Positions 41,496-49,102 are shown, counted from the first letter of the stretch. The stretch is 49,757 nt of DNA from a virus (IMGVR_UViG_3300031616_000010:1-49757); one strand, 5' to 3'. Program-made: numbers and translations. The notes: generated from the sequence alone by a model not told the origin.

Positions 41496-41559
41496 TGTCA
41501 AGAAGATGTTCCCCCTCTTCTTAGGCCTGACAAACGAGTACGATAAAGACGATAATTAA
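41377..41559 (+). CDS. Small putative helix-turn-helix protein
   Basis: A 60-residue helical protein (MKTPTVAFGKATEALSKLLE...). Residues about 22-43 (KTPKEVAHEVGLVRQRMTDV) have the length and Ala/Gly/Val spacing of a helix-turn-helix, as in small phage regulators. GGGAC lies before its ATG. It ends just before the intergenic inverted repeat at 41590. Regulatory role inferred only. Confidence 0.55.
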   Translation: MKTPTVAFGKATEALSKLLEGKTPKEVAHEVGLVRQRMTDVKKMFPLFLGLTNEYDKDDN

Positions 41560-41589
41560 GTATATTTTAACTATAGACCCTTTCCCCGG

Positions 41590-41637
41590 TAGTACCCTAC
41601 CAGGGGTATGTAAATAACGCACCAGTGAGCTTCTAAT
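41590..41637. repeat. Long-range inverted repeat, copy 2
   Basis: Reverse-complement partner of 29763-29810; 22 bases (41616-41637) match exactly and the CCCC-N-GGTAGGGT part matches in register. Here the second part can also fold locally as CCCC(G)GTAG-TACC-CTAC(CA)GGGG. It sits in a 114-base gap with no other gene. Confidence 0.85.
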
Positions 41638-41673
41638 GGCTCTACAGCACCCTTTTAAATCAGGTGGTGAGGC

Positions 41674-42090
41674 ATGAATGAGCAAGTCTTTGAAGCCGAG
41701 GATAACATCATTGACCTCGAGGAACGGCGCAGGATACGCCAAGCTACTGGCGGAGGCAGGCCTCCTGAAGGCGGAAGCAACTGGCTTACCGACCTACCAA
41801 ACGGCACTCGCTTCCTTGCAAAGGAAACAGGAAGACCTGGATCAGAACTCGACGACTTCGTCATCACGACGCCGCCAACCTCTCTAGAAGCGGTATTGCT
41901 AGCAAGGAATATTAAAGGCAGAGATGGTGTCTTTGAATGGCACGATCCACAATTGTTCGTAAAGAACTGGAAATTAAAGTGTATACTGGAGGTTGTTAAA
42001 TTCGATGGTGGTGATCAATCAATACAGTCAGAACGACTGGTTGGCCATGAAGATGCTGAAGAGCAGTCTGGCCTACATGAAGACAAATAA
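41674..42090 (+). CDS. Hypothetical protein
   Basis: A 138-residue acidic protein (MNEQVFEAEDNIIDLEERRR...) with GGTGAGGC before the ATG. The first 20 residues form an acidic helix. A Gly/Pro-rich linker (ATGGGRPPEGGS) follows, then a mixed domain with DGVFEWHDPQLFVKNWKLKC. Its end overlaps the following ORF. No family was recognised. Confidence 0.65.
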   Translation: MNEQVFEAEDNIIDLEERRRIRQATGGGRPPEGGSNWLTDLPNGTRFLAKETGRPGSELDDFVITTPPTSLEAVLLARNIKGRDGVFEWHDPQLFVKNWKLKCILEVVKFDGGDQSIQSERLVGHEDAEEQSGLHEDK

Positions 42091-42214
42091 CGACGGCGGT
42101 GTCTTCGACATCGCGTTGACGAAACAACGGTCTGTACTTCGTCACTTCATGCGTCACGAAGACTACCGTACAGAGCTTCCCGATGTGGAAGATGCAGTCG
42201 CTGTGGCTGCATAA
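42005..42214 (+). CDS. Small hypothetical protein
   Basis: A 69-residue protein (MVVINQYSQNDWLAMKMLKS...). ATG 42005 has GGAGG 12 bases upstream, slightly far; ATG 42047 is an alternative. Helical, ending in an Ala/Val-rich acidic tail (DVEDAVAVAA). It overlaps the gene before it by 86 bases with the first choice. No family was recognised. Confidence 0.5.
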   Translation: MVVINQYSQNDWLAMKMLKSSLAYMKTNNDGGVFDIALTKQRSVLRHFMRHEDYRTELPDVEDAVAVAA

Positions 42215-42226
42215 ATGGAGAACGAT

Positions 42227-42412
42227 ATGTCCAACGAGACTGTGCGATTGAGGACTCTCGAAACCGAGAAGGCAATTCCGCGGAAGAAGTTGTACCTGCC
42301 GGTGGCAGGCATCGTCGTCTTCGGTGTCCTGCTGTTCTGGACGGGCACTCACATCGCCGGTGGCTGTACCGACACGCTGCAGGATGTCATTTCATTCTGC
42401 CCACTCAAGTAA
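42227..42412 (+). CDS. Single-pass membrane protein
   Basis: A 61-residue protein (MSNETVRLRTLETEKAIPRK...) with one membrane helix (LPVAGIVVFGVLLFWTGTHI) and a short Cys-containing outer tail. ATG 42227 is preferred because GGAGA stands six bases before it and within the earlier ATG at 42215. A hairpin follows the stop. Role unknown. Confidence 0.65.
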   Translation: MSNETVRLRTLETEKAIPRKKLYLPVAGIVVFGVLLFWTGTHIAGGCTDTLQDVISFCPLK

Positions 42413-42418
42413 GACTTT

Positions 42419-42456
42419 GGCCCCGGAACCCGTACACGGTGAGAATTACCGGGGCC
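42419..42456 (+). other. Strong hairpin after a membrane protein gene
   Basis: GGCCCCGG (42419-42426) pairs with CCGGGGCC (42449-42456) around an inner CCGT-ACA-CGG. The following ATTAATTCATT has no T-run, so this may be a processing or attenuation hairpin rather than a full terminator. Confidence 0.6.
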
Positions 42457-42480
42457 ATTAATTCATTAAGGATGAAAGCC

Positions 42481-42603
42481 ATGAACAGAATAGATACGCT
42501 GTTGGCAATCACTACCATCTTTTTAGGGTTGTATCTTTACGTGAACTATGTTAATCTCGTTTGTGTCCCTCAAATGCATTATTGCGTAGTGAGTTTTAGA
42601 TGA
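42481..42603 (+). CDS. 40-residue membrane peptide
   Basis: A short ORF (MNRIDTLLAITTIFLGLYLY...) that is nearly all membrane helix, then a short loop with Cys and His. AAGGATGAAAGCC lies before the ATG. Its stop overlaps the next start. This is one of several tiny membrane proteins around the polymerase gene. Confidence 0.55.
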   Translation: MNRIDTLLAITTIFLGLYLYVNYVNLVCVPQMHYCVVSFR

Positions 42604-42707
42604 CGGATAGACAAGTAGCTTTCTTAGGTAGGAGTATTTTCTACGGATTTCTGATACAAAGTTTTACAATATGGTTTAGTTTTATAACGGTTATGTCTCA
42701 TCATTAA
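42600..42707 (+). CDS. 35-residue membrane peptide
   Basis: An ORF (MTDRQVAFLGRSIFYGFLIQ...) with a central hydrophobic, aromatic-rich helix and an end MSHH. The start overlaps the previous stop and it ends three bases before the DNA polymerase start. Expressed if coupling works; function unknown. Confidence 0.5.
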   Translation: MTDRQVAFLGRSIFYGFLIQSFTIWFSFITVMSHH

Positions 42708-42710
42708 ACC

Positions 42711-44657
42711 ATGAGAATAGTTCTTGACGTAGAAGCTAATGGACTGAAACCTACCAAGATCTGGGTCGTAGTTTGCAAAGACATCGACACAGGTGAGTAT
42801 CATATATTTAGAAAGATTACAGATGATTTGGATGAAGCTAAGAAGTTCGCACAATTCCTTACTGGCGTGGATTTGGTTATTGGCCACAATTTTCTCGGCT
42901 ATGACTTGGGTGTTATCAGAAGACTTGCAGACCCAGAGGCATTTCGCAATTTACAGTCTGTTGTGCTATCTTGTATCGATACATTACTCGTCTCAAAGCT
43001 CGTCGATTACCCTCGCGAGCACCATTCCGTCGAAGACTACGGGATAGAGTTTGGACTACAGAAGGGTGACTTCTCTGATTGGAGTAAGTACTCCCAAGAG
43101 ATGGAAGACTACTGTATCCGTGACGTAGATATTACCGAGAAGATATACAGGAAGTACGAGAAGTATATCAATAAACCTGAGCACAAGAAGAGCATATCTT
43201 TAGTTCATAAGTTTCAGATCATTGTTAATGACATTGAAGACCGTGGCTTTATGCTGGATACCACGAAAGTGTCCACTTTGCTGGCTAAAGTCACGGCTTC
43301 TTTAGCAGACTATGACAAAGATATCTTAGAGGCATTCCCTCCTAGATTGAAGATGATCAGGGAGGTTACTCCGAAGGAGACGAAGTATGGTACTATCTCT
43401 CTTTCTTCCATTCCTAAAAGTATGCGCGAAGATATTGCTGACCTTACTGTCGGCGCTCCTTACTGTTATTGTCATTGGGTTGACTTTAATCCTAGCAGCC
43501 ATCGGCAGATTGTTAGCGTACTTAGCGAAGCTGGTTGGCAGCCTGTAGACAAAACCCAGAGTCACGTCGACAAGGAAAGACAGTATAACAAACTTTCAAG
43601 ACCTCGGAAGAGATCTTCGGCGCTTGCGCTAGAGATTAATTCATTGTATACTGATCTTCAGAAGCTGAGAGAGACTGGTTGGAAAGTAAACGAAAACAAT
43701 CTCGCGACACTTCCAACTAACGCTCCCGCTCCTGCCCGCACACTAGCTAAGCGCATCCTGTATGAAGCCCGTAGACGAACACTGACTGAATGGAATAATC
43801 TAGTTCGCGAAGACGGTAGAGTTCATGGCAAGTTCCAAAGCATAGGAACTTGGACCCACAGGATGTCGCATCAAAATCCTAACATGGCTAACATAGCCAA
43901 TGAATTTGATACACAAAAGAGAATAAAGCTTCTTGGCAAAGAACTTCGTCAGTGCTGGATCATACCAAAAGATCGCTTACTAGTTGGAGTCGATGCTGAA
44001 GGTATTCAGCTTAGGATATTTGCACATTACATTAACGAACCAGCATTTACACAGGAGTTGGTAAATGGTGACCCCCACACCCTCAACCAATCCATTCTTG
44101 GCAACGTCTGTAAATCCAGAGACGCAGCCAAACGATACATCTATGCCCTACTCCTTGGTGCAGGACAAGGCAAGTTACGTCAAATTCTCGATTGCTCGGA
44201 GGAGGCTGGCAACGCGGCTTACGAGAGATTACTTTCTCGATATCCCGGCTTCGCAAGACTCAAGTCCGAGGTCATACCTGCTGACGCGAAACGCGGATGG
44301 TTCACTGGACTTGACGGCCGTAGAGTTAGGATTCCCGGAGATACCTCTGGAGAAAGGCGACACCTCGCTATGTCGGGCTATCTCCAAAACGGAGAAGCTG
44401 TGATCATGGAGACTGTTGCTGTAGAAAGTGTTCTTCAGATAGAAGATTTAGATAGCTTCTTCGTCAACATCATTCACGATGAAGTCCAGATGGAGACGCC
44501 GAACGACTTCAAGATAGCTCTGCGTTGCGCAGAGATTGTAGCTCAAGAGATTAAGAACGCAGGAGTATCCTTGAAATTGAATTGTCCATTAGCAGGAAGT
44601 TTTAAGAGTAAGCATGGTGATTACACCATCGGAAGAAATTGGTACCAAACACATTAG
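42711..44657 (+). CDS. Family A DNA polymerase with 3'-5' exonuclease, T7-like
   Basis: A 648-residue replicative polymerase. Exonuclease motifs: DVEANGL (Exo I), GHNFLGYD (Exo II) and YCIRDVD (Exo III). Polymerase motifs: A is VGVDAEGIQLR (D428), where Ser-Gly is changed to Glu-Gly; B is RDAAKRYIYALLLGAG with K474 and Tyr 478 at the nucleotide-selecting place, but Leu 482 where T7 and E. coli Pol I have Tyr before Gly; C is IIHDEVQ (D590, E591). No thioredoxin-binding loop could be judged by eye. It should copy the phage genome together with the primase-helicase. Confidence 0.92.
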   Translation: MRIVLDVEANGLKPTKIWVVVCKDIDTGEYHIFRKITDDLDEAKKFAQFLTGVDLVIGHNFLGYDLGVIRRLADPEAFRNLQSVVLSCIDTLLVSKLVDYPREHHSVEDYGIEFGLQKGDFSDWSKYSQEMEDYCIRDVDITEKIYRKYEKYINKPEHKKSISLVHKFQIIVNDIEDRGFMLDTTKVSTLLAKVTASLADYDKDILEAFPPRLKMIREVTPKETKYGTISLSSIPKSMREDIADLTVGAPYCYCHWVDFNPSSHRQIVSVLSEAGWQPVDKTQSHVDKERQYNKLSRPRKRSSALALEINSLYTDLQKLRETGWKVNENNLATLPTNAPAPARTLAKRILYEARRRTLTEWNNLVREDGRVHGKFQSIGTWTHRMSHQNPNMANIANEFDTQKRIKLLGKELRQCWIIPKDRLLVGVDAEGIQLRIFAHYINEPAFTQELVNGDPHTLNQSILGNVCKSRDAAKRYIYALLLGAGQGKLRQILDCSEEAGNAAYERLLSRYPGFARLKSEVIPADAKRGWFTGLDGRRVRIPGDTSGERRHLAMSGYLQNGEAVIMETVAVESVLQIEDLDSFFVNIIHDEVQMETPNDFKIALRCAEIVAQEIKNAGVSLKLNCPLAGSFKSKHGDYTIGRNWYQTH

Positions 44658-44666
44658 GAGTTTAAG

Positions 44667-44822
44667 ATGGACTACAGAATAACAAGCTTTATGGAAGACT
44701 TGGCAATGACATCTTTCTTTATACTTGCCACAAGTTTCGCAATTACATTATCCGTAATCATTCCCCCTGGCGGAGCCCTTGTGCTTAGAGCAATCATGTT
44801 TGGTTTTAATACTTTTAATTAA
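44667..44822 (+). CDS. 51-residue membrane protein
   Basis: An ORF (MDYRITSFMEDLAMTSFFIL...) with TAGGAG before the ATG, ten bases after the polymerase stop. Two hydrophobic stretches (SFFILATSFAITLSVIIP and GALVLRAIMFGFN) are separated by a Pro-Gly turn. No family was recognised. Confidence 0.55.
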   Translation: MDYRITSFMEDLAMTSFFILATSFAITLSVIIPPGGALVLRAIMFGFNTFN

Positions 44823-44834
44823 AGGATTTTGAAA

Positions 44835-45005
44835 ATGGTTTCATATGACGTAGGATTTACAGGTAAGCTCCAGGAGTGGGGTAACGTCGAGCTTGAAGCA
44901 GACAATGCCGAGCAAGCAGAAGAGTTCGCTCACGAACAGATACTCGATCTGTATCCTGAGTACATAGATGTTGAGATCGAGTTCATTAAGGAATTGAAGA
45001 AGTAA
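44835..45005 (+). CDS. Small acidic protein
   Basis: A 56-residue very acidic protein (MVSYDVGFTGKLQEWGNVEL...) with AAAGGA before its ATG. The alternation of a beta start and a long Glu-rich helix resembles small phage proteins placed next to SSB genes. Its stop shares a base with the next ATG (TAATG), so it is coupled to the ssDNA-binding protein. Confidence 0.65.
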   Translation: MVSYDVGFTGKLQEWGNVELEADNAEQAEEFAHEQILDLYPEYIDVEIEFIKELKK

Positions 45006-45514
45006 TGGCTGTGCCAGTTAATGTTAAGAGCAGACCTGAAGAGGCTGTTTATTTAAAAGGAATTTGTAAGTGGGTTAAACACCTACAACCAGACTTCAAG
45101 TTTGAGCTAGATGGCAAATGGAGTATGGTGTTGTATCTAGAAGGAGAAGAGCTTGACAAAGCCAGAGAGCTGCAAGCTACCGGAATTAAAAACACCATCA
45201 AGAAAGACGACGATGGTTGGTATATCACCCTCAGTCGAAAGTGTTCTTTCGACATGCGAGGAAAGAAAGTCGGTCGTGAACCACCTCGTGTCTTCACTGT
45301 CGAAGGTGAGAAAGAAGTTCCCGTTACAGTCATGGTTGGCAACGGTAGTACAGGGACTGCGAAGTGTATCCTCTGGGGTAGCAAGAATTTTCCAGGCAAG
45401 AACCTCAGGTGGGAAGCTTTGAGAATTGATAATTTAGTACCTTACAACCAAGATAGTTATGAAGACGGTGGTGAGAAGACTGCAGATATGAAGTCTATCG
45501 AACCACTATTCTAA
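45005..45514 (+). CDS. Putative single-stranded DNA-binding protein (gp2.5-like)
   Basis: A 169-residue protein between the polymerase and exonuclease genes. The middle is beta-rich with aromatic and basic residues (FKFELDGKWSMVLYLEGEEL, KCILWGSKNFPGKNLRWEAL), consistent with an OB fold. The C-terminus ends in Phe after an acidic stretch (EDGGEKTADMK, then SIEPLF), as in T7 gp2.5-type proteins, where the terminal aromatic residue contacts polymerase. The stop codon itself lies in the first hairpin of the giant non-coding region. Confidence 0.7.
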   Translation: MAVPVNVKSRPEEAVYLKGICKWVKHLQPDFKFELDGKWSMVLYLEGEELDKARELQATGIKNTIKKDDDGWYITLSRKCSFDMRGKKVGREPPRVFTVEGEKEVPVTVMVGNGSTGTAKCILWGSKNFPGKNLRWEALRIDNLVPYNQDSYEDGGEKTADMKSIEPLF

Positions 45515-47680
45515 AGGGGCTGGACTTAAAGCATAACGTATGGATTAGTCAACCATAGGCCCTTAGCAGATCCACATAAGATGTAGCTGAGTGTACACTC
45601 GAAGCTACAGCCTAGATACAGGTTCGGTAGTGGAGTATCCAGCGTGTCTCGCCGCTGCTGCAACGCGAGACTTCAATTCGAACACTGTGGGTGTCATGAA
45701 CTCACAGGGAGTGGCTGAATAAGGCTTAGTCGAGCCTAAAGCACTGCGGGCGTGAAACGCCATCTAGAGTAGGATAACGCAGGTTGGTGGATTATAAAAA
45801 TCAGACGAACCACCATGGAAGGTTGATTACCTTCCCTCCAACACGTATTCAGGACGTGCTAAGGATCCCGTAAGGTGTACCGGCTCTGAAAACACCACAT
45901 ACATGGCCTCCGATCTTTTCATTTGCACATTTGCCAAACCTAATAAGGTAGAAGCTGTGGACAGCGACCGGGCTGAAGCGTAATCGTAGCGCTGACGATC
46001 CTTCAGGAAGATCAATGTGCATAAGCAAGGTCCAAACTTGCTAGGCCCGTCTCCTCGACGGAGGCTAAAACAGAGGCAAGCTCTATTCCTCTACGCGTAA
46101 GCTCAATGCATGTTGCTAGGCAACAACGTAAAAACTGCCGCTGATCCAGGTGCGCCGGTGAGAGTCCGGATATCTACATTGGTGGAGAGGTAAGATACCC
46201 TGGTGATGGAAGCTGAGGCTGGAGCAAGAGCACCGGGTATAGCCCGGATATTCAAATATGAGAGTGTGTAAGGTTGTGCGCTGAGATGTGGACTCGGTGG
46301 GCACTGACCTCCTTAGGAGGAACCTGAAAACCAGAGCGCGAGTCCTTGGCTAGACAGAATGAAATGCCATATATCCTGACGGTGGATGATCGTCAAAGCT
46401 TGTCAAGCAAAGAAACAATCCTCTTGTTGTCGCCATCTCATTGACTGCAGTTCGAGTCTGCTGTAAACCTAGGTAGGTAAGCATTGAGAAAGAAACAAGC
46501 GTCCCAGAAAGCCGAGCAAGTTGAGGTTCGATGCCTCTAGAGCTTGGGTAGCAGATGGCTAGGTAAGTAACGGACGTAGTAGATTGAAGGTAGTTTCGGA
46601 GAGAAGCAGCAGGATATTATAAGATCGTGCTAAGAGCCTAGTATCCTAGAACGGCTCAGAGAGAAATCTCAACCGGGATGGCGCTCTCAGCGCCTAGAAC
46701 CCATCAGAGGCTAACTGCCTCAAGGGCTTTGATGATGGACCGTATACATGAGCCCTGGAATAAGTCCCTAACTCAAGACACGCCTTGAAGCGTTGAGAGG
46801 CTGTTTGCCAGCTGTATAGGTCGGAGGCGATAATACAGCATCCGTACATCGTAAGGAGGCAAACCTGTAGGATGAGTACGTCCATACCCCCGGTGCCGTG
46901 GTGAACGGTGCTTACACTTGAGCGGGTACATCCGGAGAATTGAGCAACCCTCTATGGATAAGGCTAGTAAGCAACGGCCGTCAACCGTAGCGCTTGCATC
47001 GACTGATCGGCATGCCGTGAATGGAGAGTGTAAAATCTCTGAGCCTGAGTGCTCCACGATCAGGGGAAGGAAGTTAGAGCAACCGTGTTGGAGGAACTGG
47101 CAAGGCTTCAGTGCCTAGCAAAGACCAGCCGGTAGAGACAGCGCTCACATCCAACCAAAGCATACCAAGTCTTCAGTCTAACGCGTTCGTAGATGTACGA
47201 CGGTTAGGGACTATCGAAGACGCTGACGACGGTTGGGAATTTCGAAGGTTCCTGTAAACGCCTGGACGGCTCAACTGGTAAGTACATACCAGCTATAGAC
47301 CAAAGTCGGTGACTGACACCCTTATCTTCAACCAGCAGTACGGAGGTGCTCATGAAGAACAACCAGTTTCACTCTTATTCTCAGCCGCCTTAATCTCCGT
47401 TGGGCGGATGACCTCACCGTAGGTGAGTTAGGGTGGTGTAAAATCCACCCTATTAATTCAGTTAGTCTCGCAGCTCGAAAAGGAGCCCCACCTTGTATAG
47501 ACTTGTGCCGGACACAAAACCGGGTAATTCAAGTTGGGAAACCGTGGGAGGTTGCAGGAAGTTCTCTGCCGAGACTATTAATTGATTGAAAGTGCAGATG
47601 AGAAACGGCACTAACCGTACCAGCCGATCGTTGAGCCGCACAAGTGGCGGGGGAGTACGGACTGCACTTTCCTTAAATCC
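45515..47680 (+). ncRNA. Giant structured non-coding RNA candidate, about 2.2 kb
   Basis: No ORF of believable composition occurs on either strand over about 2,170 bases, in a genome where genes otherwise overlap. On the plus strand perfect hairpins follow one another: CTAA(A)GGG/CCCTTAG (45511-45566), TGTAGCT with inner GAGTG/CACTC (45582-45609), GTCTCGC/GCGAGAC (45646-45671), an eight-pair CTGTGGGT/ACTCACAG (45685-45707), GGAAGG/CCTTCC (45817-45835), CCGGG/CCCGG (46233-46247), CCTCC-TTA-GGAGG (46308-46320), GGCGCT-CTC-AGCGCC (46680-46694), GAGGC/GCCTC (46707-46721), GCTGTAT/ATACAGC (46811-46839), CTGGTA/TACCAG (47275-47292), CTCACC-GTA-GGTGAG (47413-47427) and GGGTGG/CCACCC (47431-47450). 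A ten-pair helix GAAAGTGCAG/CTGCACTTTC (47588-47597 with 47662-47671) closes the 3' end. Not a tRNA array or recognisable intron. It resembles the ornate large phage RNAs (GOLLD, ROOL) in kind but is longer, and I cannot match it to them. Confidence 0.75.
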
Positions 47681-47702
47681 TTTCAAAGAAGAGGAGATCT
47701 TC

Positions 47703-47999
47703 ATGTATCCATGGAGCCAACCCCCAACCTCTGGAGTAATATACATCCCGACACCAACTCCAGCACCATCTGCATCAGGTGGATTTGATATTGATGCGAT
47801 TACGCGTCAGATCGCAGGACTCGAAGCTCTGAAGAAGTTGATGAAAGAGGAGAAGAAGGACGACAAGAAGGATGACAAAGATAAGAAGAAAGAACTGTCT
47901 GTCCCTTCTGTTATGCTTCTGATGATCCTGCTCTCGCCCATCACTGGGCCAATCATGTCGAGGTTCTTCCAATGGGGACTCGCAGGCCTACCGCACTAG
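47703..47999 (+). CDS. Small proline-rich membrane protein
   Basis: A 98-residue protein with GAGGAGATC before the ATG, directly after the structured RNA. It has a Pro/Thr/Ser-rich start (IYIPTPTPAPSASGG), a charged helix, a Lys/Asp run (KEEKKDDKKDDKDKKKE) and a C-terminal membrane helix (SVMLLMILLSPITGPIMSRF). The start in the longer open frame at 47586 lies inside the RNA helix and is not used. No family was recognised. Confidence 0.65.
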   Translation: MYPWSQPPTSGVIYIPTPTPAPSASGGFDIDAITRQIAGLEALKKLMKEEKKDDKKDDKDKKKELSVPSVMLLMILLSPITGPIMSRFFQWGLAGLPH

Positions 48000-48124
48000 A
48001 ACCTCAGCCAGTTACGGCTGAGAAGATCCTTTCCACAGAATTTCCAAGATTGAAGAAAATTGAAAACGATCCAGACTTTAATACCGGACGTCAAGACCTT
48101 CCTGTTAACACACGAAGAACTTGA
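47972..48124 (+). CDS. Doubtful 50-residue ORF bridging to the exonuclease
   Basis: An ORF (MGTRRPTALEPQPVTAEKIL...) in another frame that overlaps the end of the membrane protein gene and the first 65 bases of the exonuclease frame. Its composition looks protein-like (FPRLKKIENDPDFNTG) and GAGG stands before its ATG. It fills the gap 48000-48059, which is otherwise empty. If real, the exonuclease would be coupled to it. Kept at low confidence because of the two overlaps. Confidence 0.35.
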   Translation: MGTRRPTALEPQPVTAEKILSTEFPRLKKIENDPDFNTGRQDLPVNTRRT

Positions 48125-48908
48125 AATCCCGATAACCGTCCGCTACGGTGAGCGCAGAGATCCTCCGTCCCTGCGCTTATCGAAGATGGGAGAGATATGT
48201 CCCAGACATTTGTGGTATAGTATTCACCATCCTGAATTAGCTGAGCCTTTACCGGCTGAAGCTATCTTCAAGTTTTCTTTTGGACATACCATCGAAGCTC
48301 AAGCTATCGCATTGGCTAAAGCTGCTGGTCATGAAGTCACGGGAGAGCAAGATGAACTGGTCGTTGATGGTATCAAAGGTCATAGAGATTGCGTACTTGA
48401 TGGCTGCATCGTTGACGTTAAGTCTTGTTCTAGCCGTATGTTTGAGAAGTTTGAAAAGAAATCCATTGCATATGATGATCCTTTTGGCTATCTGGCTCAA
48501 CTGGACGGGTATATGGTGGGATCAATTGACGATCCTCTTGTCCGAACCAAGGATAGAGGATATATCTGGGCCATAGATAAGACATTAGGAAAGATGGTGA
48601 TCTATGAACACAAACTCCGCCATTCGCTTATCCTTGAGAGAATTCGATCTGCTAAATCAATCGTTGCTCTGCCAGTCCAACCCGCTTGTACGTGTGAAGT
48701 GGTCGCCGACGGAAAAAGCGGAAATAGGAAGCTTGGTGCGAAAGCTAGCTATTCAGCGTTCAAGCATTGCTGCTTCCCACACCTCAGAACCTTTCTTTAT
48801 TCTGACGGACCACACTTCCTGACTCATGTAGCGAGGCTGCCCGATGTCCCAGAACTCCAAAGACCGTCTCGACTACACGTTCCTTTATCCTTATCGTCGC
48901 ATTCGTGA
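48060..48908 (+). CDS. PD-(D/E)XK exonuclease
   Basis: A 282-residue nuclease, TTG start at 48060 two codons after an in-frame stop; the ribosome site is weak. It contains LRLSKMGEICPRHLWYSIHH, typical of phage exonucleases related to Cas4/RecB, then FGHTIEAQ (E79), GHRD (D110) and VDVKS (D119, K121), the metal and catalytic residues of the fold. C-terminal CTCE and HCC residues may form a metal cluster, though spacing is not standard. It probably degrades host DNA or processes phage DNA ends in replication and recombination. Confidence 0.85.
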   Translation: MKTIQTLIPDVKTFLLTHEELEIPITVRYGERRDPPSLRLSKMGEICPRHLWYSIHHPELAEPLPAEAIFKFSFGHTIEAQAIALAKAAGHEVTGEQDELVVDGIKGHRDCVLDGCIVDVKSCSSRMFEKFEKKSIAYDDPFGYLAQLDGYMVGSIDDPLVRTKDRGYIWAIDKTLGKMVIYEHKLRHSLILERIRSAKSIVALPVQPACTCEVVADGKSGNRKLGAKASYSAFKHCCFPHLRTFLYSDGPHFLTHVARLPDVPELQRPSRLHVPLSLSSHS

Positions 48909-49071
48909 CGATGGAAAACTGGACTGTTTTTTAGATACAACTGTACCTTTCAGCGAAACTAGTTATCCTGTGTGGGACAGAGAACGTCTCCCAGATAATT
49001 GGGAAGACCTTGGCTTCATTCCTTGGCCTATAACAATAGACAGGCCTATAAAACCAAGACCGAACTTCTAA
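48844..49071 (+). CDS. Hypothetical protein
   Basis: A 75-residue protein (MSQNSKDRLDYTFLYPYRRI...) overlapping the exonuclease gene by 65 bases. GAGG stands before the ATG. It is aromatic- and proline-rich (PVWDRERLPDNWEDLGFIPW) and probably compact. Its codon pattern is better than the overlapped end of the exonuclease frame. No family was recognised. Confidence 0.6.
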   Translation: MSQNSKDRLDYTFLYPYRRIRDDGKLDCFLDTTVPFSETSYPVWDRERLPDNWEDLGFIPWPITIDRPIKPRPNF

Positions 49072-49102
49072 CTTGACAAACCAATAGATTAAGGATATGA
49101 TT

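Noticed and set aside
46440-46545. tRNA genes in the gene-free region
   Set aside because: Two T-arm-like hairpins exist, but no acceptor stems or anticodon arms of the right length can be paired with them.
46918-47118. 66-codon open frame inside the giant RNA
   Set aside because: It crosses several predicted stems, has no clear ribosome site and its product lacks normal composition.
45515-47690. Group I or group II intron
   Set aside because: The upstream gene ends normally and the downstream one starts with its own ribosome site, no reverse transcriptase or homing nuclease lies inside, and no typical domain V or group I core was recognised.
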